Positions 19,600 through 27,350 of a stretch of DNA of 51,878 nucleotides are shown piece after piece. The DNA lies in the NCBI RefSeq assembly GCF_000719115.1, contig NZ_JOEA01000036.1, positions 1 through 51,878 on the forward strand, given 5' to 3'. This DNA is from Lentzea albidocapillata. GTDB lineage: Bacteria; Actinomycetota; Actinomycetes; Mycobacteriales; Pseudonocardiaceae. The notes below the pieces were generated by a model that searched no databases, was not told the DNA's origin, and worked only from the letters and a program-made list of their open reading frames with translations. Made by a program: the position numbers and the translations under genes. Every line of letters begins with the position of its first letter. Position 1 is the first letter of the stretch.

Positions 19600-20985
19600 C
19601 TACGAGGCGTAGTCCTCCAGCATCTCGGTGACGAGAGCCGCGATCGGCGAACGCTCCGAGCGCGTCAGGGTGACGTGGGCGAAGAGCGGGTGGCCCTTCA
19701 GCTTCTCGATCACCGCCGCCACGCCGTCGTGCCGGCCGACCCGCAGGTTGTCGCGCTGCGCCACGTCGTGCGTCAGCACCACCCGCGAGTTGCTGCCCAG
19801 TCGCGACAGCACGGTCAGCAACACGTTGCGCTCCAACGACTGCGCCTCGTCCACGATCACGAAGGAGTCGTGCAGCGAGCGGCCGCGGATGTGGGTGAGG
19901 GGCAGGACCTCGAGCATGCCCCGGTCCATCACCTCTTCCACGACCGCCTGGCTCACCAGCGCGCCGAGGGTGTCGAACACCGCCTGCGCCCACGGCCCCA
20001 TCTTCTCGTTCTCGCTACCCGGCAGGTAGCCGAGCTCCTGGCCACCGACCGCGTACAACGGCCGGAACACCACGACCTTGCGGTGCTGCCTGCGTTCCAT
20101 CACGGCCTCGAGACCGGCGCACAGCGCCAGTGCCGATTTTCCGGTGCCGGCACGCCCGCCCAGCGAGACGATGCCGACCTCCGAGTCCAGCAGCAGATCC
20201 AGGGCGATCCGCTGTTCGGCGGACCTCCCGTGCAGTCCGAACGCCTCCCGATCTCCGCGCACCAGCTTGATCTGCTTGTCCGCGGTCACCCGGCCCAGAG
20301 CGCTCGAGGTGCCCGCCAGCAACCGGATTCCGGTGTGGCAGGGCAGTTCCGCGATGTGCTCCAGGTCCTCGTACTGGGTGGGGTCGACGACGTTGTCCTT
20401 GAACAGGCTGTCCACCAGGGACTGTGGAACGTCCAGATCGGACATCCCGGTCCAGCCTGACAGGGTGACGTCGTGTGCCCGGTACTCCTCCGCCTGCAGG
20501 CCGACCGATCCGGCCTTGACCCGCAGGGGCATGTCCTTGGTCACCAGGGTGACGTTGCGTCCCTCAGCAGCGAGGTTGAGGGAGCAGGCGAGGATTCGGG
20601 CGTCGTTGGAGTCCGTTCGGAAACCTGATGGCAACACCTCCGGGTCGGAGTGGTTGAGCTCGACGTGCAAGGTGCCTCCCAGATCCCCGATGGGGATCGG
20701 CGAATCGAGGCGACCATGCCGCAAGCGCAGGTCGTCGAGCAGTCGCAGGGCTTCCCTCGCGAACCAGCCCAGTTCGGGGTGGTGGCGCTTGCCCTCCAAC
20801 TCGCTGATCACCACGAGCGGGAGCACGACCTCGTGCTCCGCGAAACGGGTGGCGGCGAGAGGATCGGACAGCAGTACCGACGTGTCCAGCACATATGTCG
20901 TGATGGCTGGGGCGGCGGACTTGCGCCGGGAGGAAGAACTGCGCGATGAGCCTGAGGAACGGCTCGCGGGACGTCGTGCGTTCAC
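19600..20985 (-). CDS. phoH2: PIN domain-PhoH ATPase fusion (PhoH2-like)
   Basis: 461-residue protein. After a basic, Ser/Arg-rich N-terminal tail, residues ~28-165 form a PIN ribonuclease domain ([16 protein letters not shown] with catalytic Asp, [22 protein letters not shown]). Residues ~255-455 form the PhoH P-loop ATPase with Walker [10 protein letters not shown] (Lys-283) and Walker [12 protein letters not shown]. In mycobacteria PhoH2 is described as a sequence-specific RNA helicase/RNase paired with a small antitoxin PhoAT. GTG start at 20985 with GGGAG five bases upstream. No clear PhoAT gene is recognised in the 307 bp upstream. Confidence 0.92.
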   Translation of the reverse strand: MNARRPASRSSGSSRSSSSRRKSAAPAITTYVLDTSVLLSDPLAATRFAEHEVVLPLVVISELEGKRHHPELGWFAREALRLLDDLRLRHGRLDSPIPIGDLGGTLHVELNHSDPEVLPSGFRTDSNDARILACSLNLAAEGRNVTLVTKDMPLRVKAGSVGLQAEEYRAHDVTLSGWTGMSDLDVPQSLVDSLFKDNVVDPTQYEDLEHIAELPCHTGIRLLAGTSSALGRVTADKQIKLVRGDREAFGLHGRSAEQRIALDLLLDSEVGIVSLGGRAGTGKSALALCAGLEAVMERRQHRKVVVFRPLYAVGGQELGYLPGSENEKMGPWAQAVFDTLGALVSQAVVEEVMDRGMLEVLPLTHIRGRSLHDSFVIVDEAQSLERNVLLTVLSRLGSNSRVVLTHDVAQRDNLRVGRHDGVAAVIEKLKGHPLFAHVTLTRSERSPIAALVTEMLEDYAS

Positions 20986-21292
20986 GGCAACTCCCTCACG
21001 AACGCGGCACCCGCGTCCGCTCCTCGCTGGGCCAGGCACCACCCTGATCGATCGTCCCGCCTTCCGCCGGTGTGGCGTCAGGCTGGCCGACCACGAGGGC
21101 CGGGTGCCGGCCCCCTCGCGACGTTGTCTGCCACGATCAGAGCCTCCCTGCGCGGTCCGCAGTGGTCGCGTCCCGCCGCTTTCGAAGTTACCTGCGGGAG
21201 TGCCCCGTCTGCACGAAGCCACACAGGTGAATCCCGAGTTGTCATCTGCCCGACAACATCCCGAAACGTGACCGTAGCCGTGTTTCCGCTGG
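20986..21292. other. phoH2 leader / intergenic region with inverted repeats
   Basis: About 307 bp without a recognised gene between the DUF885 stop and the phoH2 start, both on the minus strand. GTTGTC (21238-21243) faces GACAAC (21252-21257), an 8-nt-spaced palindrome suited to an operator. GTGACC (21268-21273) and GGTCAC (21290-21295) bracket the end of the DUF885 gene and could form its terminator. A GC hairpin (GGGGGCCGG/CCGGCCCTC, near 21095-21120) lies in the phoH2 leader. An open frame on the minus strand runs through the region into phoH2 but lacks family resemblance. Confidence 0.45.
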
Positions 21293-22543
21293 TCACATGC
21301 TGTTCTCGTGGGTGTTGCGCGCCAGCCACGACAAGCCGTCCCTTACCTGGGATTCGAGTGATTTCGGCACGAGGGGCTCGTCGAGAAGTCTCAGATAGCG
21401 GGAGTCGAGCGATTCGCCGGGCGCTCGGACGTCGAGCCAGGCCCGCACGAGGCGCACCCCTTCGACGTAAGTCGTGGTGTACGCGCGCCACAGCGGATCG
21501 GCCAGAAAGCGGACCATCTGCCGTGCGCGACGCTCGGGGACTAGCAGCCACCTGCGCAGATACGCAACGACGTCATCCTGATCCGCACCACGATCGTGTA
21601 GCAGCAGGGCGGCGTCCTGCCGCACCGTGAGCAGGCCCGATGCCGCCGACTCGACCTTTTCGGACAGTTCGCCGTCCATTCGCAACCCGAGGTCGCGGAA
21701 GATCTGCTCCGTCCACACGCCCCAGCCCGGCCCGACCGCGGCGTGCAGGCCGAGGTCCGCCATGCCCTCGGCCATCAGGCACTGCGGCGTGTTGATCAGG
21801 AAGATCGACTGCTCCGCGTGGCCGCGCTTGGCGACCAGGCCCGACTCCTTGCGGCAGTGCTCGGTGTGGTGGCCGGGATAGGACTCGTGGGCGACCAGAT
21901 GGGGCAGGTTCGCCATCCGGTGACCCAGGTCGGCGTTGATCGCGACCCGGCTCCGGTAGCCGCCGAGGTAGTAGTTGAAGCCGCTCCACGGCTTGTTCGT
22001 GACGACCCGGTACTCCACAATCTCCTGCTCGGGCAGCGCGTACTTCTGGCGCACCCGGTCCCTCAGCGCGCTCGACAGGGCCTGTACGGCGCCCTGGAGC
22101 CTCCGCGTGGGCACCTCGTCGGCCGCGCGGAAGGCCGTGAGGCGGTCAGCCAGCGAACCGGGCCCGGCGAGCGCCACGTCGAGGTTGCGGTGGGCCTGCG
22201 CGTACGCGTCCTCGTCGCCGGGGCGGATGCGGACCTGGAAGTACCGCTCGACCTCGTCGACGAACGAGACGCGCTCGCCGTCGAGCGTGCGCGCCGTGCA
22301 CTCCAACGCCCGCAGGTGCGCGTCGAGGAACTGTTTGCGCTGCTCAGCGAGGTCGCTGCCGGGGATCTCCCTGCGCAGCAACCGCGCGTGGTCGCCCAGT
22401 GCCCTCGGGTGCAGGCGCGGCTCGTTGTCGACGGCGCGGCTCAACGCCGGGTCGCCGGTGAACGAGTCGACGAACCCGGACACCAGGCGCCCGAGGCGCA
22501 GCCCCAGCACCAGATATCCGCGCACCAGCTCGTCGGCGTCCAT
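21293..22543 (-). CDS. DUF885-type putative metallopeptidase
   Basis: 416-residue, mostly helical cytosolic protein. The zinc-binding motif [11 protein letters not shown] (about residues 219-229) matches the HExxPGHHxE form of DUF885-family proteins, and a downstream acidic motif [11 protein letters not shown] (Glu and Asp around residues 257-262) is the likely third ligand region. DUF885 proteins are thought to be carboxypeptidase-like, but substrate and role are undefined. ATG at 22543. It is transcribed away from the chaplin-like genes, with an inverted repeat just upstream of its start. Confidence 0.8.
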   Translation of the reverse strand: MDADELVRGYLVLGLRLGRLVSGFVDSFTGDPALSRAVDNEPRLHPRALGDHARLLRREIPGSDLAEQRKQFLDAHLRALECTARTLDGERVSFVDEVERYFQVRIRPGDEDAYAQAHRNLDVALAGPGSLADRLTAFRAADEVPTRRLQGAVQALSSALRDRVRQKYALPEQEIVEYRVVTNKPWSGFNYYLGGYRSRVAINADLGHRMANLPHLVAHESYPGHHTEHCRKESGLVAKRGHAEQSIFLINTPQCLMAEGMADLGLHAAVGPGWGVWTEQIFRDLGLRMDGELSEKVESAASGLLTVRQDAALLLHDRGADQDDVVAYLRRWLLVPERRARQMVRFLADPLWRAYTTTYVEGVRLVRAWLDVRAPGESLDSRYLRLLDEPLVPKSLESQVRDGLSWLARNTHENSM

Positions 22544-22556
22544 GAGTCGGAGAGCT

Positions 22557-22580
22557 TAAGGCGTCTACCACAGCGCCTTA
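22557..22580. promoter_or_regulatory. Inverted repeat TAAGGCG-N10-CGCCTTA upstream of DUF885 gene
   Basis: TAAGGCG (22557-22563) and CGCCTTA (22574-22580) are perfect inverted repeats 14 bp upstream of the start codon at 22543. The spacing of half-site centres is about 17 bp, suitable for a dimeric repressor, or the transcript could form a leader hairpin. Confidence 0.45.
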
Positions 22581-22772
22581 CTCGCGACCGAATCGTGAAA
22601 CGACGACCACCTGATCGGGGAATGTCGTTGATCTTGGCGTCACACAATGGGGTCACGCGGGCCGCCATTCGAGATCAGTACCTATAGCGTTTCCGCACGG
22701 AGACCCCACCGCTCCGGAGATCCCCGAAGACTCCGGAAATGACGGGGAAAACCCGACATGAAGGAGATTGAC

Positions 22773-23051
22773 GTGAAGAAGGTTTGTGCCGCGGTCGTCG
22801 CCGCAGCCGCCCTGTCGCTCGCGTTCGCCCCGGCCGCCATGGCCGGCGAGGGCCACGGCCACGGCTGGCACGGTGGCCACGGCCACCACTGGTCGAACGG
22901 CCCCCTGCTGGTTCTGCTGAACGGCAACAACCTCAACGGCACCGTCGGTGCCTGTGGCAACAACGTCGGCGTGCTGGGTGCGGCTGTGCCGATCAACTCG
23001 CCGTCGATCACCGAGACCTGCGCCGCCGGCGGCATCGTCGACGAGGGCTGA
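22773..23051 (+). CDS. Small secreted chaplin-like protein A
   Basis: 92-residue secreted protein. Residues 1-25 are a signal peptide (KKVCAAVVAAAALSLAFAPA then AMA); a His/Gly-rich segment (EGHGHGWHGGHGHHWSNGP) follows; then a hydrophobic core with regularly spaced Asn, Val and Gly, including NGNNLNGTVGACGNNVGVLG and AAVPINSPSITETCAAGGI. Two Cys about 22 residues apart and the CGNNVGVLG pattern recall the chaplin domain of aerial-hypha surface proteins, though it is not a canonical match. The GTG at 22773 is preferred to the ATG at 22758, because that ATG overlaps the AAGGAG ribosome site. It is paired with a close paralogue 89 bp downstream. A surface or cell-wall role is inferred. Confidence 0.75.
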   Translation: MKKVCAAVVAAAALSLAFAPAAMAGEGHGHGWHGGHGHHWSNGPLLVLLNGNNLNGTVGACGNNVGVLGAAVPINSPSITETCAAGGIVDEG

Positions 23052-23070
23052 TCTCTCTCTTGGCCGTACG

Positions 23071-23109
23071 TCTGGGGGCGTCATTTCTGGCGCCCCCAGA
23101 TGCGTTTTT
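23071..23109 (+). terminator. Intrinsic terminator between the two chaplin-like genes
   Basis: TCTGGGGGCG (23071-23080) pairs with CGCCCCCAGA (23091-23100), followed by TGCGTTTTT. This canonical stem plus U tract implies the two paralogues are at least partly separate transcripts or that the downstream gene is made from read-through. Confidence 0.85.
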
Positions 23110-23139
23110 CCCGTTCAAACCTTGATTAGGAGAAAAATC

Positions 23140-23409
23140 GTGCTGAAGAAGGTTGCGGCCGCCCTCGGTGTCGCTGCTGCGTTCGTTGCCGTCGGTTCCC
23201 CCGCGATGGCCGCTCCCGGCCACCACTGGGTCAACGAGCCGCTGCTGATCGTCGGCAACGCCAACAACCTGAACGGTGTTATCGGTGCCTGTGGCAACAA
23301 CGTCGGCGTGCTCGGTGCTGCGGTTCCGGTGAACTCGCCCTCCATCACGGAGACCTGCGCCGCCGGCGGCATCGAGGACGGCGACGACTTCGGCCACTAC
23401 CACGGCTGA
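23140..23409 (+). CDS. Small secreted chaplin-like protein B
   Basis: 89-residue paralogue of the preceding gene. Signal peptide KKVAAALGVAAAFVAVGSPA then MAA, then HHWVNEPLLIVGNANNLNG and the shared block CGNNVGVLGAAVPVNSPSIT ending ETCAAGGIEDGDDFGHYHG. The His/Gly spacer seen in copy A is almost absent here, while a short His-containing tail is added at the C-terminus. GTG start at 23140 with AGGAG seven bases upstream. The shared cores differ by only a few residues, so the tandem duplication is recent or under strong constraint. Confidence 0.75.
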   Translation: MLKKVAAALGVAAAFVAVGSPAMAAPGHHWVNEPLLIVGNANNLNGVIGACGNNVGVLGAAVPVNSPSITETCAAGGIEDGDDFGHYHG

Positions 23410-23423
23410 TCGTCATCAGGCTG

Positions 23424-23462
23424 AAAAAAGGGGCGCTCACCTTCGCGGTGGGCGCCCCTTTT
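23424..23462. terminator. Strong bidirectional terminator
   Basis: AAAAGGGGCGCTCACC (from 23426) pairs with GGTGGGCGCCCCTTTT (to 23462) around a TTCGC loop, with A and T tracts on the two sides. It sits between the plus-strand chaplin-like gene and the convergent minus-strand uppS-type gene. Confidence 0.9.
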
Positions 23463-23469
23463 GCTGCTC

Positions 23470-24252
23470 TCAGCCGCCGTACCTGCGGTGACGCTTGGCG
23501 TACTCGCGCATGGCCCGCAGGAAGTCGGTGCGCCGGAAGCCGGGCCAGTAGGCCTCGCAGAACCAGAACTCCGAGTGCGCCGACTGCCAGAGCATGAAGC
23601 CGGAAAGCCGCTGCTCACCGGACGTGCGGATGATCAGGTCGGGGTCGGGCTGCCCGGAGGTGTAGAGGTGCTCCGCGATGTGGTCGACATCGAGCACCTC
23701 GGCGAGCTCCTCGATGGTGCCGCCGCGCTCGGCGTGCGCCTGCAGGAGCTTCCGGACCGCGTCCGCGATCTCCTGCCGCCCGCCGTAGGCGACGGCGACG
23801 TTGACCTGGATGCCCGTGCGGTTCTTGGTGCGGGCCGCGGCGTTCGTGAGCCGCTCGGCGTGCTCCTTGGGCAGCATGTCGATGGCGCCGACGTGCCGGA
23901 CCCGCCACGGCTTGCCGTCGCCGGCCAGTTCGTCGGTGATGTCCGCGATGATGTCGAGCAACGGCGCGAGCTCGTCGTTGTCCCGGTTGAGGTTGTCGGT
24001 GCTCAGCATCCAGAGGGTGACGACCTCCACATCGGCGTCACCGCACCAGTCGAGCAGTTCGAGGATCTTGCGCGCGCCGGCCCTGTGCCCGTGCGCGACA
24101 TCGGTGAAGCCGGCTTCCCTGGCCCACCTGCGGTTGCCGTCGAGGACCACGCCGACGTGCTTGGGTGCCTGTGGCGTCGTGCTCAGTTCGCGGCGGAGAA
24201 TCCACTCGTAGAGGTGGATAGCGACGTCTTTCACACGGGTGCGGAGTGCCAC
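23470..24252 (-). CDS. cis-prenyltransferase, short-chain Z-farnesyl diphosphate synthase type
   Basis: 260-residue isoprenyl transferase of the UppS family, which condenses isopentenyl diphosphate with an allylic diphosphate in cis configuration. DGNRRWAREAGF carries the catalytic Asp; the C-terminal substrate motifs are DLIIRTSGEQRLSGFMLWQS and SEFWFCEAYWPGFRRTDFL. It most resembles M. tuberculosis Rv1086, the Z,E-FPP synthase that feeds decaprenyl phosphate synthesis: the DGNRRWA form, the YGGRQEI block and the position next to hemolysin III are all shared. A full-length undecaprenyl or decaprenyl synthase is the alternative. GTG start at 24252, with TACGCT 8 nt upstream. Confidence 0.9.
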   Translation of the reverse strand: MALRTRVKDVAIHLYEWILRRELSTTPQAPKHVGVVLDGNRRWAREAGFTDVAHGHRAGARKILELLDWCGDADVEVVTLWMLSTDNLNRDNDELAPLLDIIADITDELAGDGKPWRVRHVGAIDMLPKEHAERLTNAAARTKNRTGIQVNVAVAYGGRQEIADAVRKLLQAHAERGGTIEELAEVLDVDHIAEHLYTSGQPDPDLIIRTSGEQRLSGFMLWQSAHSEFWFCEAYWPGFRRTDFLRAMREYAKRHRRYGG

Positions 24253-24260
24253 GTCCGAAC

Positions 24261-24266
24261 AGCGTA
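24261..24266 (-). promoter_or_regulatory. Candidate -10 element for the cis-prenyltransferase gene
   Basis: TACGCT on the minus strand ends 8 nt before the GTG at 24252, giving a predicted transcript start at or within two bases of the start codon (leaderless). No clear -35 is visible. Confidence 0.4.
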
Positions 24267-24315
24267 CGCCGTGCAAGGTTCATCACTGAGTACTGGTCGG
24301 AAACCTACGGTCGCG

Positions 24316-24321
24316 TAACCT
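24316..24321 (+). promoter_or_regulatory. Candidate -10 element for the hemolysin III gene
   Basis: TAACCT lies 8 nt before the GTG at 24330, so transcription would begin at or next to the start codon. No clear -35 is visible. This and the opposing element drive a divergent pair separated by 77 bp. Confidence 0.4.
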
Positions 24322-24329
24322 TGGGTCCT

Positions 24330-25001
24330 GTGACCACTGCGACCGTTCCTCCCCAGCCCGGACTGCGGCCGCGCCTGCGTGGATGGCTGCACTTCTGGTC
24401 GTTCATCGCCTCAGTGGCGACAGGCGCGACGTTGATCGCCCTCGCGGCGTCCACCGTCTCCGCGCGCGCTGCCCTGGCAACCTCCGTCTACGGCCTGACA
24501 GTCCTGGGCCTCTTCGGCGTTTCGGCGCTGTACCACCGCGTGACGTGGAAGTCCGACCGCGTGCGCACGTGGATGAAGCGCATGGACCACTCGATGATCT
24601 TCGTGTTCATCGCCGGTACCTACACACCGTTCGCTCTGCTGGCCATGAATCCGGGGACCGGGAGCACCGTGCTCTGGGTCGTCTGGATCGGCGCTCTGCT
24701 GGGCGTGACCCTGAAGCTGGCCTGGCCGCACGCGCCGCGGTGGCTCGGGGTCCCCATCTACATCGCACTCGGGTGGGTCGCGGTGTTCGTGCTGCCCGAG
24801 CTGCTGCACCACGCCGGGGTTGCTGCCCTGGTGCTCCTGCTGGTGGGTGGGGCGCTTTACACCGTGGGCGCGGTTTTCTACGCGACCCGGTGGCCCAATC
24901 CCTGGCCGCAGGTGTTCGGGTACCACGAGTTCTTCCACGCCGCGACCGTGGTGGCGGCGATCTGCCACTACATCGCCATCTGGCTCGCGATGTACTCCTG
25001 A
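24330..25001 (+). CDS. Hemolysin III / PAQR family membrane protein
   Basis: 223-residue protein with seven predicted membrane helices. PAQR/hemolysin III hallmarks are present: SALYHRVTW with the conserved His near helix 2-3, RMDHSMIFVFIAGTYTPFAL, and the C-terminal FGYHEFFHAATVVAAICHY with metal-ligand-type His residues. Despite the name, bacterial members are linked to membrane-lipid homeostasis more than haemolysis. The last codons (IAIWLAMYS then TGA) are the left junction of an integrated element: a second copy of this 3' end occurs at 31,511-31,542, so the present 3' end may have been supplied by the element. Confidence 0.9.
   Translation: MTTATVPPQPGLRPRLRGWLHFWSFIASVATGATLIALAASTVSARAALATSVYGLTVLGLFGVSALYHRVTWKSDRVRTWMKRMDHSMIFVFIAGTYTPFALLAMNPGTGSTVLWVVWIGALLGVTLKLAWPHAPRWLGVPIYIALGWVAVFVLPELLHHAGVAALVLLLVGGALYTVGAVFYATRWPNPWPQVFGYHEFFHAATVVAAICHYIAIWLAMYS
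24970..25001 (+). repeat. Left attachment-site repeat (attL) at the 3' end of hemolysin III gene
   Basis: These 32 bp match 31511-31542 with two differences (at 24977 and 24998), leaving an uninterrupted 20-bp identical core at 24978-24997. Both differences are at third codon positions and leave IAIWLAMYS unchanged, which is what site-specific insertion into a gene's end with restoration of the reading frame produces. Confidence 0.85.
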
Positions 25002-25030
25002 CCTGGTGTTTTCTAGCTAGCTGATCTTGT

Positions 25031-25049
25031 CAGGCCGTCTCCAGGCCGT
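25031..25049. repeat. Subterminal 19-bp repeat, left copy
   Basis: CAGGCCGTCTCCAGGCCGT, itself two CAGGCCGT units around CTC, occurs 30 bp inside the left end and again at 31383-31401. On the minus strand both copies read DGLETA; the left one continues from KPKKRA and then stops, like the end of a protein. They may be integrase arm sites or the leftover 3' end of a deleted gene. Confidence 0.7.
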
Positions 25050-25104
25050 CAGCCCGCTTCTTTGGTTTGAAGAGCGCGTTGACGGCCCACGCTCAACTGC
25101 CCGG

Positions 25105-25842
25105 CTACGAGCTGTCCTCAACGTGTTCGGCGTCATCCTCGGCCGAGGTGTAGCCGACTTCGAGGAGAGCAGTCAGGCAGCGGATCCCGAACGTGGTGAT
25201 CTGCCACTTGCCCAAGGCTCCCCACGAGGTTGCTTCATCCGTGATCAGGCCGAGCGTTGCGAGGCGAGCGACCACGGTGTCCACGACATCATCCACGCCG
25301 GGGTCAGCGTCGACAATTACGAGCGAGTCCGCGTCCTCCTTGGATCTCTTGATCCAATACTCGCCGCCGCGCAGCAGGTGAAGCACCCGGACGTCCATGG
25401 GGTCGAGCGAGCCAAGCGTGGATGCGACTCGTGATTGCTCGTCAACCTTCGCATCGTCCGTGCTGAGCACACCACGTGCGTATGCGCGGCCAAGTGCACG
25501 AACAGTCGCCTCGTCTTGTGCAACGGCTGCGGCTTGCAACGCTGTCGTCAGCAACGCTGCCCGCCGGTCATCTGCGAGGGACCGACGAATCAGTTCTTCA
25601 AGAGGGCAGCCGCCTTCGGTAACCGCCTCTCCAACTGCCGACTCCACGCGCTTTGCCTGGCGGGACAAGATCTGTCGAGTTGCGTACGACAGCTCCTCGA
25701 TCAGAGGACCTGATGCGTTGCCGATGACCCCTGCTACCTCAGGACCCAACGCAAGCGCGACGAGAATGCCGAGCCCAGCGCCGCTGGCCGCCCCAACGAC
25801 CCGGTCAAAGGCGGGGCCTCGCCGCCGTTCCATTTCGCTCAT
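25105..25842 (-). CDS. Hypothetical protein with N-terminal membrane segment and winged-helix-like C-terminus
   Basis: 245-residue protein, not recognised. Residues ~12-40 (FDRVVGAASGAGLGILVALA, then LGPEVAGVIG) are hydrophobic and Gly-rich, a possible membrane or glycine-zipper segment. Residues ~45-135 are helical and charged. The C-terminal part (MDVRVLHLLRGGEYWIK, DVVDTVVARLATLGLI, WQITTFGIRCLTALL) has the helix-helix-strand pattern of a winged helix and ends in an acidic tail. The ATG at 25842 has GGAGG five bases upstream. It is the first gene inside the left end of the element; a membrane-associated accessory or defence role cannot be distinguished. Confidence 0.6.
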   Translation of the reverse strand: MSEMERRRGPAFDRVVGAASGAGLGILVALALGPEVAGVIGNASGPLIEELSYATRQILSRQAKRVESAVGEAVTEGGCPLEELIRRSLADDRRAALLTTALQAAAVAQDEATVRALGRAYARGVLSTDDAKVDEQSRVASTLGSLDPMDVRVLHLLRGGEYWIKRSKEDADSLVIVDADPGVDDVVDTVVARLATLGLITDEATSWGALGKWQITTFGIRCLTALLEVGYTSAEDDAEHVEDSS

Positions 25843-26315
25843 CGCGACCTCCACCGACTGTGTCCATAGTTTGCCGCCACCACCGAACCTCTCGCAGTGC
25901 TGGCACTTCCAGTTGTTCCGCAACTTCCACCCGACCGAACTACCACTTCCACTTGACGCACCGCATGAGTGTGGCGATAGGCTTGCATGACTCGAATCTC
26001 TTGTGTCCTAACAAACTCAGGGTCGTTCGAGTCGGCATGTCGCCGGGAAGCATTCGAGGCCCGCCAAGACTTCCGACTGTTTCCCGCGCGACACACCAAC
26101 GGGTTGTTCAGTTGTCGATCAGTACTCAGCGAGCTTTTGGCGAGCGCCCTGCACCAGGAGCAGAGCGGCCGCTTCTCCGTCTTCCGGAACCAGCCGCCAC
26201 CGAGGCAGCGCGAGCAGCCCCGCCACTCCATCCGGACCCGACCGGTCACCGGATGCTTTGCGGTCAGGTTCATCGCGTACATCAACCGAGCCAGCGGACG
26301 CGGGACCACCGGCAT
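25839..26315 (-). CDS. Hypothetical zinc-ribbon-like small protein of the element
   Basis: 158-residue frame starting at ATG 26315 with AAGG five bases upstream. It reads MPVVPRPLARLMYAMNLTAK, then EWRGCSRCLGGGWFRKTEKR and PLCSWCRA: two CxxC pairs about 15 residues apart, as in a zinc ribbon. After about residue 60 the translation looks less protein-like, so the true product may be shorter or the 3' part may be frameshifted. It overlaps the next gene's start by 4 bp. Small Cys-pair proteins are common in AICE regulatory clusters. Confidence 0.35.
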   Translation of the reverse strand: MPVVPRPLARLMYAMNLTAKHPVTGRVRMEWRGCSRCLGGGWFRKTEKRPLCSWCRALAKSSLSTDRQLNNPLVCRAGNSRKSWRASNASRRHADSNDPEFVRTQEIRVMQAYRHTHAVRQVEVVVRSGGSCGTTGSASTARGSVVAANYGHSRWRSR

Positions 26316-26334
26316 CACCGCCTTGCGCCGGACG

Positions 26335-26613
26335 TCAGCCCATCCAGCCCGACTTGTCCTGTGTCGGCAGGTTCCCGACCCACCCGGCGCCGTGTTGCGG
26401 GTCGAGCACCGCAGCCAACAGGCCGGCGTGCTGCGAAAGTTTCCGGAGAAACGCCGCCAGCTCTTCGCGGCCATTCGGCCCGTCCGGCATGTGGATAGCG
26501 ATCTGTGCGGGGTCCAGGTTCAGCCGCAGGCAGTAAGCCGAGGCCGTCAGGTCAGGCCACGGAACGATGTCCGCAGAGGCCTCAGGACCAGGCGAAACGA
26601 GCAGCTTGAGCAT
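26335..26613 (-). CDS. Small conserved AICE-type hypothetical protein
   Basis: 92-residue protein starting MLKLLVSPGPEASADIVPWP, with AYCLRLNLDPAQIAIHMPDG and LAAFLRKLSQHAGLLAAVLD. It is soluble and mixed alpha/beta, of a type I associate with the small genes near korSA-like regulators in AICEs, without a known function. The ATG at 26613 overlaps the stop of the upstream small frame (TGATG); an in-frame GTG one codon earlier (26616) is equally possible and is preceded by GGGGGAA. Confidence 0.55.
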   Translation of the reverse strand: MLKLLVSPGPEASADIVPWPDLTASAYCLRLNLDPAQIAIHMPDGPNGREELAAFLRKLSQHAGLLAAVLDPQHGAGWVGNLPTQDKSGWMG

Positions 26614-26726
26614 CACGATTCCCCCTGGTCAATCCGCGCCTGAGCCTGTGCGACCAGCTCAGCCAGACGATCCAACTCGGAGGCGACAAACCCGGACGGC
26701 CACCCGAGCAGCCGCACCGCCACCAC
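26613..26726 (-). CDS. Very small element protein ending in an amphipathic helix
   Basis: Candidate 37-residue protein from a GTG near 26726: VVAVRLLGWPSGFVASELDR followed by LAELVAQAQARIDQGES. The heptad-like Leu/Ala pattern looks like real coding sequence, and its TGA overlaps the next start. A different frame just upstream begins at an ATG with a good AAGGTGG site (MGLGDNGPWPERSAATFVFG), which then runs out of protein-like sequence, so the true gene may be a single frameshifted product spanning both frames. Confidence 0.3.
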   Translation of the reverse strand: MVAVRLLGWPSGFVASELDRLAELVAQAQARIDQGES

Positions 26727-26863
26727 CGAACACAAAGGTGGCCGCACTCCGCTCCGGCCAAGGCCCGTTGTCCCCGAGCCCCATCACGCCACCTTTGTGG
26801 ACAGTGATCTGAACGTTGATCTCGGTGAGACCCCGAGTGCGCGCTGGTGGCACCAGACGCCTG

Positions 26864-27235
26864 TCACGCCGCCGCCGACTTCGTGCCCACCTCACCCGGA
26901 TCAGGCTTGGCCCGCCCAACGTGCGGCGCATGCATCCCGGACGCCCGGAAGCTGTAGGCGATCCGCCCGTTGCGCCCCGCGTACGGGGTAATCGTCAGGT
27001 CCTCGAACTCGGCCGCCGGGTACGGGAAGCCGCTCGCCTTCATGGGCGGCACGGGCTGCACCTCAGCCGCGACCTTGACCTTGAACTCCGCGCCGAACCT
27101 CGCGGCTTCCTCGTTCGCGTCGAGCGCGCGGACCGTCCAGACCAGGGCGTTCGACGGTTCGCCGCCGAGTACGAAGCAGCCGAGCGGGAACACGTCGCCG
27201 AAGCGAACCGGGAAACGCGTAGGGATGACCGGCAT
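26864..27235 (-). CDS. AICE-type hypothetical protein in the divergent regulatory cluster
   Basis: 123-residue protein starting MPVIPTRFPVRFGDVFPLGC, with ALVWTVRALDANEEAARFGA and FEDLTITPYAGRNGRIAYSF; a predicted all-beta small domain. AAGG lies five bases upstream of the ATG at 27235. It is the first gene of the leftward cluster divergent from the GntR gene, and the palindromic GntR-type boxes lie between them, so it is probably repressed by that regulator. The homologues I associate with it are in AICEs next to korSA-like genes; function unknown. Confidence 0.6.
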   Translation of the reverse strand: MPVIPTRFPVRFGDVFPLGCFVLGGEPSNALVWTVRALDANEEAARFGAEFKVKVAAEVQPVPPMKASGFPYPAAEFEDLTITPYAGRNGRIAYSFRASGMHAPHVGRAKPDPGEVGTKSAAA

Positions 27236-27261
27236 GAACCTTCATCTCTTCCTGTCTTCAA

Positions 27262-27332
27262 CTCCTCATTAGGAGCTACCTCCTGGGGTTAAGCTAGGCC
27301 GTTGCCTGCCTGTCGTCAAGTCCTCATGAGGA
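27262..27332. promoter_or_regulatory. Two or three palindromic operator boxes in the GntR divergent region
   Basis: CTCCTCATTAGGAG (27262-27275) and TCCTCATGAGGA (27321-27332) share the core CCTCATNAGG with dyad symmetry; their centres are about 58 bp apart. AGGAG-CTAC-CTCCT (27271-27284) overlaps the first as a further inverted repeat. These are the obvious candidate sites for the element's own GntR regulator controlling both divergent directions. Confidence 0.7.
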
Positions 27333-27350
27333 GTAGGGTCGCTTTGCGCC

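Noticed and set aside
20986..21292. ydaO-type or other riboswitch in the phoH2 leader
   Set aside because: The leader has hairpins but I could not find the conserved core sequences of any riboswitch class I know.
24970..25001. tRNA gene as the element's attachment site
   Set aside because: No cloverleaf or GGTTCGANTCC-type T-loop is present at either junction; the repeat is protein-coding sequence of the hemolysin III gene.
25987..26643. 218-codon plus-strand frame in the element
   Set aside because: Antisense to the small minus-strand genes, which have ribosome sites, overlaps and family resemblance; the plus translation is Arg/Pro/Gln-rich without motifs.
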